DNA of 64,000 bases from UBA964 sp039799645 (GTDB taxonomy: Bacteria; Pseudomonadota; Gammaproteobacteria; Steroidobacterales; Steroidobacteraceae). This document shows positions 19,196 through 27,770 of the stretch, piece by piece (position 1 is the first letter of the stretch; each line of letters opens with the position of its first letter). A program made the position numbers and the translations under genes. A model generated the notes under the pieces. It saw nothing but the letters and a program-made list of their open reading frames with translations. It did not search any database and was not told the DNA's origin. The stretch lies in assembly GCA_039799645.1 (NCBI GenBank), contig JBDLSG010000022.1:1-64000 (forward strand), written 5' to 3'.

Positions 19196-21735
19196 GAAAC
19201 GACGTCGTGCTCGTCGATACTCAGCGACACTTGCATACGTGGTTGGGATTGAGTGCCGAGTTCATCCGGCGCGAAGTCATCGACATTGATCAGATCCATG
19301 ACTTTGCGATCGTATGCGCGCAACCAAACCGCTTCGTCAACGTTGATGATGCCGATCTCTTGCGCTTCAGAAATTTGTCCTGGCAGATCCAGTGAATGGA
19401 TTCGACCTGTTTTGACACCCTCGACACGGATGCGCTTTTCGAGACTTTCGGCACGCTCAGCCATCTCAAGAACTTCCTGCAGCAGACCGAGTGCATTGCC
19501 TTGCTCGATTCGTCGGTAAACGGGATAGCAGAGGCGATCCCGAGTTTCGGTTGGTGAGGTCACGAGCGCGGCCAATTTGCGACCCAGTCGATCATCTGGC
19601 GCTGAATACTGCAACCCGCGGGGGAAAATCAAAAAGCGCATCGTTGCCGCCAAAAAGCGGTTTGGAAAATTTCGTAGAAAGCCGTGCAGCTGTTCCTGGG
19701 CCTGATACAGCAAGTGACGGCATGCCCATTCAACGATGGGGAGATCTTCCTTGCGACGACCTTGGTTCTCGTAGTGCTTGAGCACCATCGATGCGAGGTA
19801 CATATATGAGAGTACATCGCCGAGTCTGGCCGACAGGTTTTCTTTCTTCTTGAGATAGCCGCCTAAAGACAACATGGCCACATCGACCGCGAAGGCAAAG
19901 CTGGCCGAGAAGCGTACGATGTGTTGGTAGTAGCGCGTCGCCGGACCAACCGCGGGCGCCGCCGTAAAGCGCGCGTTGGTCAACGCCATCACGAAAGATC
20001 TCACTGCGTTGCTCAGGGTAAAGCCGATATGACCAAAGAGCGCGGCGTCGAATTCGTCGATTCCACGCTTGCGATCGGGATTACGGGCGGCTTCCATTTC
20101 CTTGAGAACGAACGGATGACAACGAATCGCCCCTTGCCCGAAGATGATGAGGCTGCGCGTGAGGATGTTCGCTCCCTCGACCGTGATGGCGACCGGAACG
20201 ACTTGATAACCGCGGCCGAGGTAATTCTTCGGTCCTAGGCAGATACCCTTGCCGCCGTGCACATCCATGGCGTCGTTGGCGACCATACGGCTCATCTCGG
20301 TCACGTGGTACTTCAACATCGCCGAGGGTACGGAGGGTTTTTCACCGCCGTCGATGGCGCCTGCCGTTACGGATCGTGCGGCGTCCATGGTGTAGGTCAG
20401 TCCTACCATGCGGGCGATGACGCTTTCGATACCCTCAAATTGACCCACCGGCATGTTGAATTGTCGACGGATACGCGAATAAGCACCCGTAGCGAAGACG
20501 GCAGCTTTGCCGCCGCCGGTTCCACTCGAGGGCAAAGAAATACAACGCCCCACCGACAACTGCTCGACTAGCATGCGCCAGCCTTGACCCGCCATTTTGG
20601 GTCCGCCGATGATGAATTCGAGCGGTACGAAAACATTCTCGCCTTGAATGGGACCGTTCTGGAATGGCACGTTGAGCGGGAAGTGTCGGCGTCCGATCGA
20701 AACGCCTGTCGTATTGCGCGGAATGAGTGCGCAGGTGATACCAATGTCTTCACGATCACCGAGCAAGCGCTCTGGGTCGAATAATCGGAATGCAAGACCA
20801 ATAACCGTCGCGACCGGGGCCAGAGTGATGTAGCGCTTGGAGAAGTTAAGGCGGATACCGATGATGTCTTGTCCTTGCCACTGCCCGCGACAGATGACGC
20901 CCGTGTCTGGCAGCGATGCGGCATCGGAACCGGCACGTGGGCCTGTGAGTGCGAAGCAAGGGATGTCCTCTCCACGGGCGAGACGTGGCAGGTAATGATT
21001 TTTTTGCTCTTCGGTTCCGTAATGCTGCAGCAGCTCTCCAGGGCCAAGCGAGTTCGGAACCGCAACCGTCGAGGAGACCACGGCGCTACGGCTCGATAGC
21101 TTCGCGAGAACGCACGAGTGTGCGTAAGCGGAAAACTCGAGTCCGCCGTACTTCTTCTGGATGATCATCGAGAAGAAGCCTTTGCTTTTTAGGAAATCCC
21201 AGATCTCCGGCGGCATGTCGCCACGACGGTGCGTAATGTCGAAGTCGTCGATGATTCGGCACAGTTCTTCGCACGGACCATCGAGAAAGGCTTGTTCTTC
21301 GGCGGTGAGTCGCGGTGTTTTAGCGCCGAGCAACTTCGACCAGTCTGGGTTGCCGGTAAACAGCTCGCCGTCCCACCAAACGGTTCCGGCTTCGAGCGCT
21401 TCGCGTTCGGTGGATGACATTGACGGCAACATGCGTCGATAAATCTTCATGAAGGGCCGCGTGATCACGGCTTTTCGTAGCGGATGGATGTTGAACGCCA
21501 CCAGCACGAAGAAGAGCAGCCAAAGAATCCCCTTCCATACGCCTGCCGGATCGCCGGCAGCGCTGTAGGCAGTCAACAACACGAAGAACGTAGCCGTGAA
21601 CGCCAGCAGACTGAGTCGCTTATAGGCGAGGTAGAGCACCGCTGCCACGAACAGCAAAGCGATGATGCCGCCGGTCGCCGTGAGCGCCCAAGCAGCGAGG
21701 AGGGCCAGAGTGATGGAGATGATCGCGTTAGTCAT
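19192..21735 (-). CDS. fadE: Acyl-CoA dehydrogenase FadE
   Basis: 847 residues, close to the 814 of E. coli FadE. Three N-terminal membrane helices (to about residue 80) are followed by the acyl-CoA dehydrogenase fold: WDFLKSKGFFSMIIQKKYGGLEFS, CFALTGPRAGSDAAS, GGGKAAVFATGAY, MDVHGGKGICLGPKNYLGRGYQ. It performs the first oxidation of beta-oxidation with FAD at the inner membrane. Its start lies 26 bases after the intrinsic terminator of mdh, with TAGGCT six bases before the ATG as a possible -10 (weak). It heads a unit with the DUF3667 gene and dinB. Confidence 0.95.
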   Translation of the reverse strand: MTNAIISITLALLAAWALTATGGIIALLFVAAVLYLAYKRLSLLAFTATFFVLLTAYSAAGDPAGVWKGILWLLFFVLVAFNIHPLRKAVITRPFMKIYRRMLPSMSSTEREALEAGTVWWDGELFTGNPDWSKLLGAKTPRLTAEEQAFLDGPCEELCRIIDDFDITHRRGDMPPEIWDFLKSKGFFSMIIQKKYGGLEFSAYAHSCVLAKLSSRSAVVSSTVAVPNSLGPGELLQHYGTEEQKNHYLPRLARGEDIPCFALTGPRAGSDAASLPDTGVICRGQWQGQDIIGIRLNFSKRYITLAPVATVIGLAFRLFDPERLLGDREDIGITCALIPRNTTGVSIGRRHFPLNVPFQNGPIQGENVFVPLEFIIGGPKMAGQGWRMLVEQLSVGRCISLPSSGTGGGKAAVFATGAYSRIRRQFNMPVGQFEGIESVIARMVGLTYTMDAARSVTAGAIDGGEKPSVPSAMLKYHVTEMSRMVANDAMDVHGGKGICLGPKNYLGRGYQVVPVAITVEGANILTRSLIIFGQGAIRCHPFVLKEMEAARNPDRKRGIDEFDAALFGHIGFTLSNAVRSFVMALTNARFTAAPAVGPATRYYQHIVRFSASFAFAVDVAMLSLGGYLKKKENLSARLGDVLSYMYLASMVLKHYENQGRRKEDLPIVEWACRHLLYQAQEQLHGFLRNFPNRFLAATMRFLIFPRGLQYSAPDDRLGRKLAALVTSPTETRDRLCYPVYRRIEQGNALGLLQEVLEMAERAESLEKRIRVEGVKTGRIHSLDLPGQISEAQEIGIINVDEAVWLRAYDRKVMDLINVDDFAPDELGTQSQPRMQVSLSIDEHDVVS

Positions 21736-21741
21736 GGCGAT

Positions 21742-21747
21742 AGCCTA
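21742..21747 (-). promoter_or_regulatory. Possible -10 element of fadE (leaderless)
   Basis: On the minus strand TAGGCT is followed by six bases and the fadE ATG, which would put transcription initiation at the start codon. The match to TATAAT is only 3 of 6 but keeps the critical TA...T. It lies just past the mdh terminator, where fadE needs a promoter of its own. Weak alone; supported by similar spacing at other genes in the window. Confidence 0.3.
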
Positions 21748-21760
21748 CAAGAGGTCGGGC

Positions 21761-21787
21761 AAAAAAAGAGGGGCCGATAGGCCCCTC
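21761..21787 (-). terminator. Rho-independent terminator of mdh
   Basis: Read on the minus strand, GAGGGGCC, a four-base loop and GGCCCCTC form a perfect 8-bp stem followed by seven T residues. It begins 30 bases after the mdh stop codon. This is the clearest intrinsic terminator in the window. Confidence 0.93.
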
Positions 21788-21816
21788 CTGGCGAAGATCC
21801 TGAGAGACCTTCTGTG

Positions 21817-22797
21817 TCAGCCGAGCAGGTCCTTTACGCCGTCGCGCTCTTCCAGCAACTCTTTGTGTGTCGCGTCCATGCGCTGACGGCTGAATTCGTC
21901 GATTGCGAGACCCTGTACGATTTCGTACTGACCATTGCGGCAGACCACCGGGTACGAATAGATCACACCCTCGGGAATACCATAGCTGCCATCGGACGGA
22001 ATACCCATCGAGACCCAGTCGCCGGCCGCAGAGCCACGGAACCAATCGCGGATATGGTCGATGGCGGCCGAACCTGCAGAGGCGGCTGACGATGCTCCGC
22101 GTGCCTTGATGATGGCTGCGCCACGCTGCTGTACGGTCGGGATGAAATCCTTCTCGATCCAATTGGCATCCACCAGCGAGCGCGCCGGCTGACCTTTTAC
22201 GAGACAGTGGTTGATATCCGGGTACTGCGTCGCGGAGTGATTGCCCCAGATGATCATTTTCTGGATGTCATTCACATGACAGCCGGTTTTCTCAGCCAGT
22301 TGCGAAAGCGCGCGATTGTGATCGAGACGCGTCATCGCGGTGAAGGATTGCGGCTTCAAAGAAGGCGCGTTCTTCATCGCGATCAGCGCATTCGTATTCG
22401 CCGGATTGCCAACCACGAGTACGCGTACGTCGCGTGCCGCCACATCGTTCAGAGCCTTGCCCTGTGCCGAGAAGATTTGGGCGTTGGCGAGCAGCAGGTC
22501 TTTGCGCTCCATGCCAGGACCGCGGGGGCGGGCGCCGACCAGCAGGGCGGCGTGACAATCCTTGAAAGCGACCCGAGCATCGTCTGTTGCGATGACCTTG
22601 TTCAGCGTCGGGAAAGCGCAGTCGTTGAGCTCCATCACGACACCCTGCAACGTCGGCAGGGCCGGCGTGATTTCCAGCAAGTGCAGGTTGACGGGCTGAT
22701 CGGGTCCGAGCATGGCGCCCGAGGCGACACGGAAAGCGAGGGCATAACCAATCTGACCAGCGGCGCCGGTGATGGCGACATTCAAGGGCTGCTTCAT
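21817..22797 (-). CDS. mdh: Malate dehydrogenase
   Basis: 326 residues from the ATG at 22797, which has GGAGA eight bases upstream; the frame extends further 5' but without homology. NAD-binding GAAGQIGYALAFR, catalytic Asp-Arg region TRLDHNRALSQL and active-site His in IIWGNHSATQYPD are present. It oxidises malate to oxaloacetate in the TCA cycle, belonging to the longer cytosolic-type MDH group. It stands alone between a strong terminator and the divergent GntR regulator gene; the operator at 22876-22901 lies about 80 bases upstream of its start. Confidence 0.96.
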   Translation of the reverse strand: MKQPLNVAITGAAGQIGYALAFRVASGAMLGPDQPVNLHLLEITPALPTLQGVVMELNDCAFPTLNKVIATDDARVAFKDCHAALLVGARPRGPGMERKDLLLANAQIFSAQGKALNDVAARDVRVLVVGNPANTNALIAMKNAPSLKPQSFTAMTRLDHNRALSQLAEKTGCHVNDIQKMIIWGNHSATQYPDINHCLVKGQPARSLVDANWIEKDFIPTVQQRGAAIIKARGASSAASAGSAAIDHIRDWFRGSAAGDWVSMGIPSDGSYGIPEGVIYSYPVVCRNGQYEIVQGLAIDEFSRQRMDATHKELLEERDGVKDLLG

Positions 22798-22863
22798 CCA
22801 GAGAATCTCCACGTTGATAGGCAGGCGAATTTTACGTGATCGACGGGCCCGCGCCGTGGCCAC

Positions 22864-22901
22864 TTGACTGCGTATTAGTGTTGTAGTTATATATAACACT
22901 A
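22864..22901 (+). promoter_or_regulatory. Promoter and palindromic operator of the GntR/YtrA-type regulator
   Basis: TTGACT (22864-22869), 18 bases, then TATATA (22888-22893) form a good sigma-70 promoter. A palindrome with arms TAGTGTT and AACACTA (22876-22901) covers the -10 element; its core is AGTG-N16-CACT. The regulator gene starts about 26 bases later, so autorepression is the simple reading. A near-identical promoter/operator lies at 58545-58581. Confidence 0.75.
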
Positions 22902-22926
22902 GATTGTTTCAGTCAGAGGTACTAAT

Positions 22927-23298
22927 GTGGGGTCGATGAACGACCGCCAATGGAATGACGACGCCCCGATCTACCGCCAACTGCGGGATCGTGTCGTTGC
23001 CATGATTCTCGACGGCGCATTGAAGGAGGGTGATCCCCTGCCTTCGGTACGTAACGTCGCGGTGGAGTTTCGTATCAATCCCCTGACCGTACTCAAGGCT
23101 TATCAAGAGTTGGTCGACGAGCAATTAGTCGAGAAACGACGTGGTCGCGGAATGTATGTCAACACGGGGGCCAGAGCGGCGCTGCTTAAAGACGAGCGGC
23201 AGCGATTTCTGGCCGACGAGTGGCCTCGCACTCGCGCCAAGATCGAACGCCTCGGTTTAGCCGTCGACCAGCTGCTCGCAACCAAAGAACAGAAGTGA
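22927..23298 (+). CDS. GntR-family transcriptional regulator, YtrA subfamily
   Basis: 123 residues from GTG 22927, which has GAGG seven bases upstream; ATG 22936 lies too far from it. N-terminal winged helix: APIYRQLRDRVVAMILDGALKEGDPLPSVRNVAVEFRINPLTVLKAYQEL is recognisable from its start APIYRQLRDRV to NPLTVLKAYQEL. It is short, with only about 50 residues after the DNA-binding domain, as in the YtrA type that lacks a large ligand domain. It is followed after 10 bases by an ABC ATPase and its permease, the usual partners of YtrA repressors, which answer to cell-envelope stress or peptide antibiotics in other bacteria. Likely represses its own operon through the palindrome upstream. Confidence 0.9.
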   Translation: MGSMNDRQWNDDAPIYRQLRDRVVAMILDGALKEGDPLPSVRNVAVEFRINPLTVLKAYQELVDEQLVEKRRGRGMYVNTGARAALLKDERQRFLADEWPRTRAKIERLGLAVDQLLATKEQK

Positions 23299-23308
23299 GG
23301 ACTCTCCC

Positions 23309-24226
23309 ATGGGAGCAGTGATACACGCTCGCGATGTTCGCAAGCGCTACGGTCGATCGACTCTCGCATTGGACGGGCTCGATTTCGACGTCGCCGCCGG
23401 GCGTATCGTCGGCTTGATGGGGCCGAACGGCGCAGGCAAAACGACTGCGCTCAAATCCATCCTCGGATTGACCCCTTTCGACGGCGAGCTGCAGGTGCTC
23501 GGTCGCGATCCGCGTACCGAACGCGATTCTTTGATGAAGGACGTTTGTTTCATCGCTGACGTTGCCGTGTTGCCGAAGTGGCTGCGCGTCGATCACGCGC
23601 TCGACTACGTTGCGGGGGTTCATCCCAAATTTGATCGCCAGCGCGCGGATGAAGTGTTGGCGCGTACCGATATCAAGCGAAAGAGCAAGGTCGGTGAACT
23701 ATCTAAAGGCATGATCACACAGCTTCATCTGGCGCTGATCATGGCGATCGATGCCAAGTTGCTGGTCTTGGATGAGCCCACGCTCGGCCTCGATCTGTTG
23801 TATCGCCGAAGCTTCTACGAAGCATTGCTCAACGATTATTTCGATCACGAGCGCACCATTCTCGTCACGACTCACCAGGTCGAAGAAGTTGAGAATTTAC
23901 TGACTGATGTACTTTTCATCAGCCACGGCAAGATCGTGCTCGACTCGACCGTCGATGCTCTCTCGAGTCGCTTTGCACAGCTTGTCACCACTTCCGAGCA
24001 CGCGGCAGCAGTGCGAGCGCTTCGACCAGTCTATGAACGTGAGGTGTTTGGTCGGTACGCGTTCGTGTTCGATATCGGCAAGGGTGGCGCTCCCACAACG
24101 GATGAATTAGCAGCTTGGGGCGATGTTCGGACGCCCTCGATTGCCGATTTGTTCGTGGCGTTGATGAACGGTGGCCACTCGAATGGTGCGACTGCGACCC
24201 GCGATAGCGCAGAGGTGGCAAGATGA
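23309..24226 (+). CDS. ABC transporter ATP-binding protein (YtrB-like)
   Basis: 305 residues, GAGG eight bases before the ATG. Walker A GPNGAGKTT, signature LSKGM, Walker B LLVLDEPTLGLD and switch TTHQVEE are all present. The signature LSKGM rather than LSGGQ is common in the YtrB/EcsA-type exporters regulated by YtrA repressors. It overlaps the permease gene by ATGA. Substrate unknown; peptides or envelope-active compounds are suggested by the regulator class. Confidence 0.93.
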   Translation: MGAVIHARDVRKRYGRSTLALDGLDFDVAAGRIVGLMGPNGAGKTTALKSILGLTPFDGELQVLGRDPRTERDSLMKDVCFIADVAVLPKWLRVDHALDYVAGVHPKFDRQRADEVLARTDIKRKSKVGELSKGMITQLHLALIMAIDAKLLVLDEPTLGLDLLYRRSFYEALLNDYFDHERTILVTTHQVEEVENLLTDVLFISHGKIVLDSTVDALSSRFAQLVTTSEHAAAVRALRPVYEREVFGRYAFVFDIGKGGAPTTDELAAWGDVRTPSIADLFVALMNGGHSNGATATRDSAEVAR

Positions 24227-25146
24227 ATATCACGGTCATGAAAACCTTGCTCCGGCGTGAGACATGGGAACATCGCGGGCTCATCTGGGCTCCGCTGATC
24301 ACCGCTGCGGTCATCGTGCTCACCGCGCTGCTGAGTACAAGCTTCACCGGCAGCGTTCAGATCAATATCGATGGCAAAGAGCGGGAAATTTTTGCCGCCT
24401 TGGCGACTGACCTGTCACACCAGCGACAACTTTTCGCGGTGTGGTTGGGCGCGCTAGTGATTCCGCAGATGATCGTTGCGATGATTGTTTTGGTGTTCTA
24501 CGTGCTCGACAGTCTCTACAACGAGCGCAAAGATCGCAGCATCCTCTTTTGGAAGTCGATGCCAGTCTCCGATGCGGAAACTGTGGGTTCGAAACTCGCC
24601 ACGGCTCTATTGCTCGTGCCGTTATGGGTGTGGCTCGTTTCGTTGATCGCTAGCCTCGTCGTGTTCGCTATCGTTAGCGTGAAGCTCGCCGGTACGCCGC
24701 TCGAGCCTTTAGCTACGTTCCATCTCGGCACGTGGTTCGCCTTGCAATTGACGATGCTGCAAAACGTGCTCGTCGCGGCACTGTGGTACGCCCCAGTGGC
24801 CGTGTATTTATTGTTGACGTCCGTCTACGCCAAGCGCAGCCCGTTTCTTTGGGCTGTCTTGCCACCAGTACTGCTGGTCATCTTCGAAGAGATGGCCTTC
24901 AATACCAGCATGATCGCCGGATTCATCGCCAATCGCCTGTTCGGCTTCTTCCGAGAACTCGATCTGCACATCTCGTCCGAGGATGGCGACACCTCTGCGT
25001 CTGTGATCGAGGAGATCGCTCGCAGCTACGATCAGCTTGGCACACTCGACATGCTCCTGAAGCCTGACCTCTGGTTGGGGGTTGCTTTTGCCGTGGTCGG
25101 CTTCTTCGTCATCGTGCGGTTGCGTCGCTGGCGCGACGATGCCTGA
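24223..25146 (+). CDS. ABC-2 type transporter permease
   Basis: 307 residues with about six membrane helices and a large loop after the first (about 45-75). It has the profile of ABC-2 permeases, including the NERKDRSILFWKSMPVSD segment between helices 2 and 3 that is typical of this group. It is coupled to the ATPase gene by ATGA and completes a regulator-ATPase-permease operon. It ends 21 bases from the convergent purT. Confidence 0.85.
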   Translation: MNITVMKTLLRRETWEHRGLIWAPLITAAVIVLTALLSTSFTGSVQINIDGKEREIFAALATDLSHQRQLFAVWLGALVIPQMIVAMIVLVFYVLDSLYNERKDRSILFWKSMPVSDAETVGSKLATALLLVPLWVWLVSLIASLVVFAIVSVKLAGTPLEPLATFHLGTWFALQLTMLQNVLVAALWYAPVAVYLLLTSVYAKRSPFLWAVLPPVLLVIFEEMAFNTSMIAGFIANRLFGFFRELDLHISSEDGDTSASVIEEIARSYDQLGTLDMLLKPDLWLGVAFAVVGFFVIVRLRRWRDDA

Positions 25147-25159
25147 TGGGACGTGCAGC

Positions 25160-25181
25160 AGATCGCCTCAATCGGCGATCT
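25160..25181. terminator. Inverted repeat between convergent permease and purT genes
   Basis: Perfect 8-bp arms AGATCGCC and GGCGATCT with a six-base loop sit across the purT stop codon and 14 bases after the permease stop. No T-run follows on either strand, so it is at most a weak or Rho-assisted bidirectional terminator. It may also be chance within the purT C-terminal codons. Confidence 0.3.
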
Positions 25182-26364
25182 GTACTCCGGCCGTGACGAT
25201 GGTGGCAACCTCGCGACTACGTCGACGGGCCTCGTCGATGTTATCGGCGCGCGCTAACGCCACGCCCATCCGTCGTTGACCGCGCACCTCGGGTTTCCCG
25301 AATAGTCGCAGTGTCGTGTCTGGCTCGACAAGTGCCGCTTGTAGATTTGTAAATTGCAGCTCGGTCGTGTCGGCTTCGATCAAGATGGCTGTCGATGCAG
25401 AGGGTCCGAGCGAACGGATGTGAGGTATCGGTAAACCGAGGATCGCTCGTAAGTGCAAGGCGAACTCCGACAGATCCTGTGAGATCAGGGTCACGAGACC
25501 GGTATCGTGCGGCCTAGGCGACACCTCGCTGAACCAAACATCATCACCCTTCACGAACAGCTCAACGCCGAACAGCCCTCGACCACCCAGTGCGCTCGTG
25601 ATGCGCAGGGCGATGTCACGGCTGCGAGCAAGCGCAGTTGCGCTCATCGGGTGTGGTTGCCACGACTCGCGATAGTCGCCGCTAATTTGCAAATGACCAA
25701 TTGGGTCACAGAACGAGGTTCCGGCTGCGTGCCTGACGGTCAATAAGGTAATTTCGTAGTCGAAAGCGATGAAGCCCTCAATAATGACGCGACCTGCGCC
25801 AGCACGACCGCCCTCCTGCGCATAACGCCAGGCCGTTTCCGCCTCGACTTTGTCTTTGACGACGCTCTGGCCTTTCCCGGAGCTCGACATCACCGGTTTG
25901 ACCACACAGGGCAGTCCGATCTCGTCGATGGCAGCGAGATATTCGTCTAGGGTGGAAGCAAAGCGATAGCGGGAGGTTGGCAAGCCCAGTTGTTCAGCGG
26001 CAAGACGTCGGATGCCCTCGCGATCCATGGTGAGCTTGGCGGCTAGCGCCGTCGGAACAACGTGAAAGCCCTCTGTTTCGAGGCGCAGCAGTTCATCAGT
26101 TGCGATGGCTTCGATTTCAGGCACGATGAAATCTGGTTTCTCGCGCAAGATGAGCTCTCGTAGAGCGTCGGCATCGAGCATGCGAATAACATGGGACCGA
26201 TGCGCGACTTGCATGGCGGGCGCGTGGGGATATCGATCCACTGCGACGACTTCGATACCGAGACGCTGGGCTTCGATGGCGACTTCTTTGCCTAGCTCGC
26301 CCGAACCGAGCAACATCAAGCGTGTTGCACCGCGCGAACCGGGGGTTCCGATGGTGGTAGACAT
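25168..26364 (-). CDS. purT: Formate-dependent phosphoribosylglycinamide formyltransferase PurT
   Basis: 398 residues from the second of two adjacent ATGs (26364), which has the better distance from AGGA; 26367 is the alternative. Motifs: LMLLGSGELGKEVAIEAQRLG, ATP-grasp CVVKPVMSSSGKGQSVV, and EVSPRPHDTGLVTL. It uses formate and ATP to formylate GAR in purine synthesis, the folate-independent counterpart of PurN. Length agrees with E. coli PurT (392). It is monocistronic and divergent from the CDGSH-mla operon with a 54-base gap. Confidence 0.96.
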   Translation of the reverse strand: MSTTIGTPGSRGATRLMLLGSGELGKEVAIEAQRLGIEVVAVDRYPHAPAMQVAHRSHVIRMLDADALRELILREKPDFIVPEIEAIATDELLRLETEGFHVVPTALAAKLTMDREGIRRLAAEQLGLPTSRYRFASTLDEYLAAIDEIGLPCVVKPVMSSSGKGQSVVKDKVEAETAWRYAQEGGRAGAGRVIIEGFIAFDYEITLLTVRHAAGTSFCDPIGHLQISGDYRESWQPHPMSATALARSRDIALRITSALGGRGLFGVELFVKGDDVWFSEVSPRPHDTGLVTLISQDLSEFALHLRAILGLPIPHIRSLGPSASTAILIEADTTELQFTNLQAALVEPDTTLRLFGKPEVRGQRRMGVALARADNIDEARRRSREVATIVTAGVQIAD

Positions 26365-26418
26365 CATGTTCCTCGCGTTACACTGGACCGAAGTTTAACC
26401 TCGTAGAGCAGGTCTGCC

Positions 26419-26661
26419 ATGTCTGATCCCGTCGTTGCGAGCCGTACACCCATTGCGGTCGATGTCGAGGCCGGCAAGAGCTATTGGTGGTGCAGCTGTG
26501 GCAAGTCAGCCAAACAGCCTTTCTGTGACGGATCCCATAAGGGTTCAGATTTCACTCCAGTGAAATACGAAGCGACGGCCTCCACTAAGGTTTGGTTCTG
26601 CGGTTGCAAGCAAACTGCGAACGCGCCGCTGTGCGACGGGGCGCACAAGAAACTGCCCTAA
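26419..26661 (+). CDS. CDGSH iron-sulfur domain protein with two CDGSH motifs
   Basis: 80 residues with an AGG-type SD. Two repeats each carry the 2Fe-2S ligand set: WWCSCGKSAKQPFCDGSHKG and VWFCGCKQTANAPLCDGAHK. Such small bacterial proteins hold one or two 2Fe-2S clusters through three Cys and one His. Physiological role unknown. Its stop shares one base with the start of the MlaE-like permease gene (TAATG), so it is translated together with the lipid transporter genes. Confidence 0.92.
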   Translation: MSDPVVASRTPIAVDVEAGKSYWWCSCGKSAKQPFCDGSHKGSDFTPVKYEATASTKVWFCGCKQTANAPLCDGAHKKLP

Positions 26662-27770
26662 TGTGGTTTCGTACCGAGCGTCACAACGAGACGCTTCGGT
26701 TGTCGCCATTCGGCGACTGGACGATTCAGCACGTCGGTGAAATCGAGCGCTCATTAGAGGCGCTGGCGCTCGACGGTATCCGTCATATTCAAATCGACTT
26801 GTCGGGCATTTCGTCGCTCGATCTATCCGGCGCCTGGTTGATACACGACCTTCGGATGCGATTCGCTACTGCCCGGGAAGTCGATCTTTCATCAGCCGAG
26901 CCACCCATGTTGCGGCTCGTCGCTCAAACACTCGCTAAAGGCGAATCGGCAAGCAAGCTCGAGCAACGCAGCCCGCGTTCGGTCGTCGCGAATCTGGGTC
27001 GCCATGCCTTTGAGCGCCTGACAAGTTGGGCTGATGGCTTGGCATTTCTCGGAGCTACGGTGCTTCGATTTTTAGCGGCGTTGAAAGATCCCCGGGTTTG
27101 GCGCCCGATCTCTATCGCAAGGCATGTTTACGATACGGGGCTTACAGCCATTCCGATCGTCGCGCTCATCGCTTTTTTGATCGCTGTCATCATCGCCTAT
27201 ATGGGTGCGCAGCAGTTGCAGCAGTTCGGCGCCGATATCTTCGTGGTGGATTTGGTCACCGTTGGTGTGCTGCGCGAACTCGGTGTGTTACTCACGGCTA
27301 TTATCGTAGCCGGACGGTCGGGTAGTGCCTTTGCTGCCGAGATCGGTGCCATGAAGCTCAATCAGGAGATCGATGCGCTCAAGGCCACCGGAGTCGAGCC
27401 CATCGAAGTGCTAGTGCTACCGCGCTGGATTGGTCTGGTCATTGCGCTGCCTCTTTTGACGGTGATTGCCGATGCGGTCGGTGTCGTCGGTGGGGCATTG
27501 CTCTGTCATTTGTTGCTCGATATGCCGCTGGTGCAATATTTCCAAAGAGTCGACGAGTCGATTGCAGCTTGGACTTTCTGGGTTGGCATCATCAAGGCGC
27601 CGGTTTTTGCGGTGCTCATCGCTGCAGCAGGCACTTATCGTGGTATGCAAGTGCGCGGATCTTCGCGTGAACTCGGGCGCTTGACCACGGTTGCAGTCGT
27701 GCAGGCGATTTTCATGGTGATTTTGGCCGATGCCTTGTTTGCCGTTCTCTTCATGGAGATCGGCATATGA
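26661..27770 (+). CDS. mlaE: MlaE/YrbE-type permease with fused N-terminal STAS domain
   Basis: 369 residues from the ATG at 26661. About residues 1-100 form a STAS domain (IQIDLSGISSLDLSGAWLIHDL), the fold of MlaB. The rest is an MlaE permease with about five helices (ALIAFLIAVIIAYMGAQQLQQFG, VGVLRELGVLLTAIIVAGRSGSAFAAEIGAM split at GRSGSAF). In E. coli the STAS protein MlaB is separate; here it is joined to the permease. The complex moves phospholipids between membranes. The following genes encode the ATPase, MCE protein and lipoprotein, each overlapping. Confidence 0.92.
   Translation: MWFRTERHNETLRLSPFGDWTIQHVGEIERSLEALALDGIRHIQIDLSGISSLDLSGAWLIHDLRMRFATAREVDLSSAEPPMLRLVAQTLAKGESASKLEQRSPRSVVANLGRHAFERLTSWADGLAFLGATVLRFLAALKDPRVWRPISIARHVYDTGLTAIPIVALIAFLIAVIIAYMGAQQLQQFGADIFVVDLVTVGVLRELGVLLTAIIVAGRSGSAFAAEIGAMKLNQEIDALKATGVEPIEVLVLPRWIGLVIALPLLTVIADAVGVVGGALLCHLLLDMPLVQYFQRVDESIAAWTFWVGIIKAPVFAVLIAAAGTYRGMQVRGSSRELGRLTTVAVVQAIFMVILADALFAVLFMEIGI

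Noticed and set aside
22207..22839. Plus-strand ORF of 210 codons inside mdh
   Set aside because: Antisense shadow of mdh, no family resemblance.
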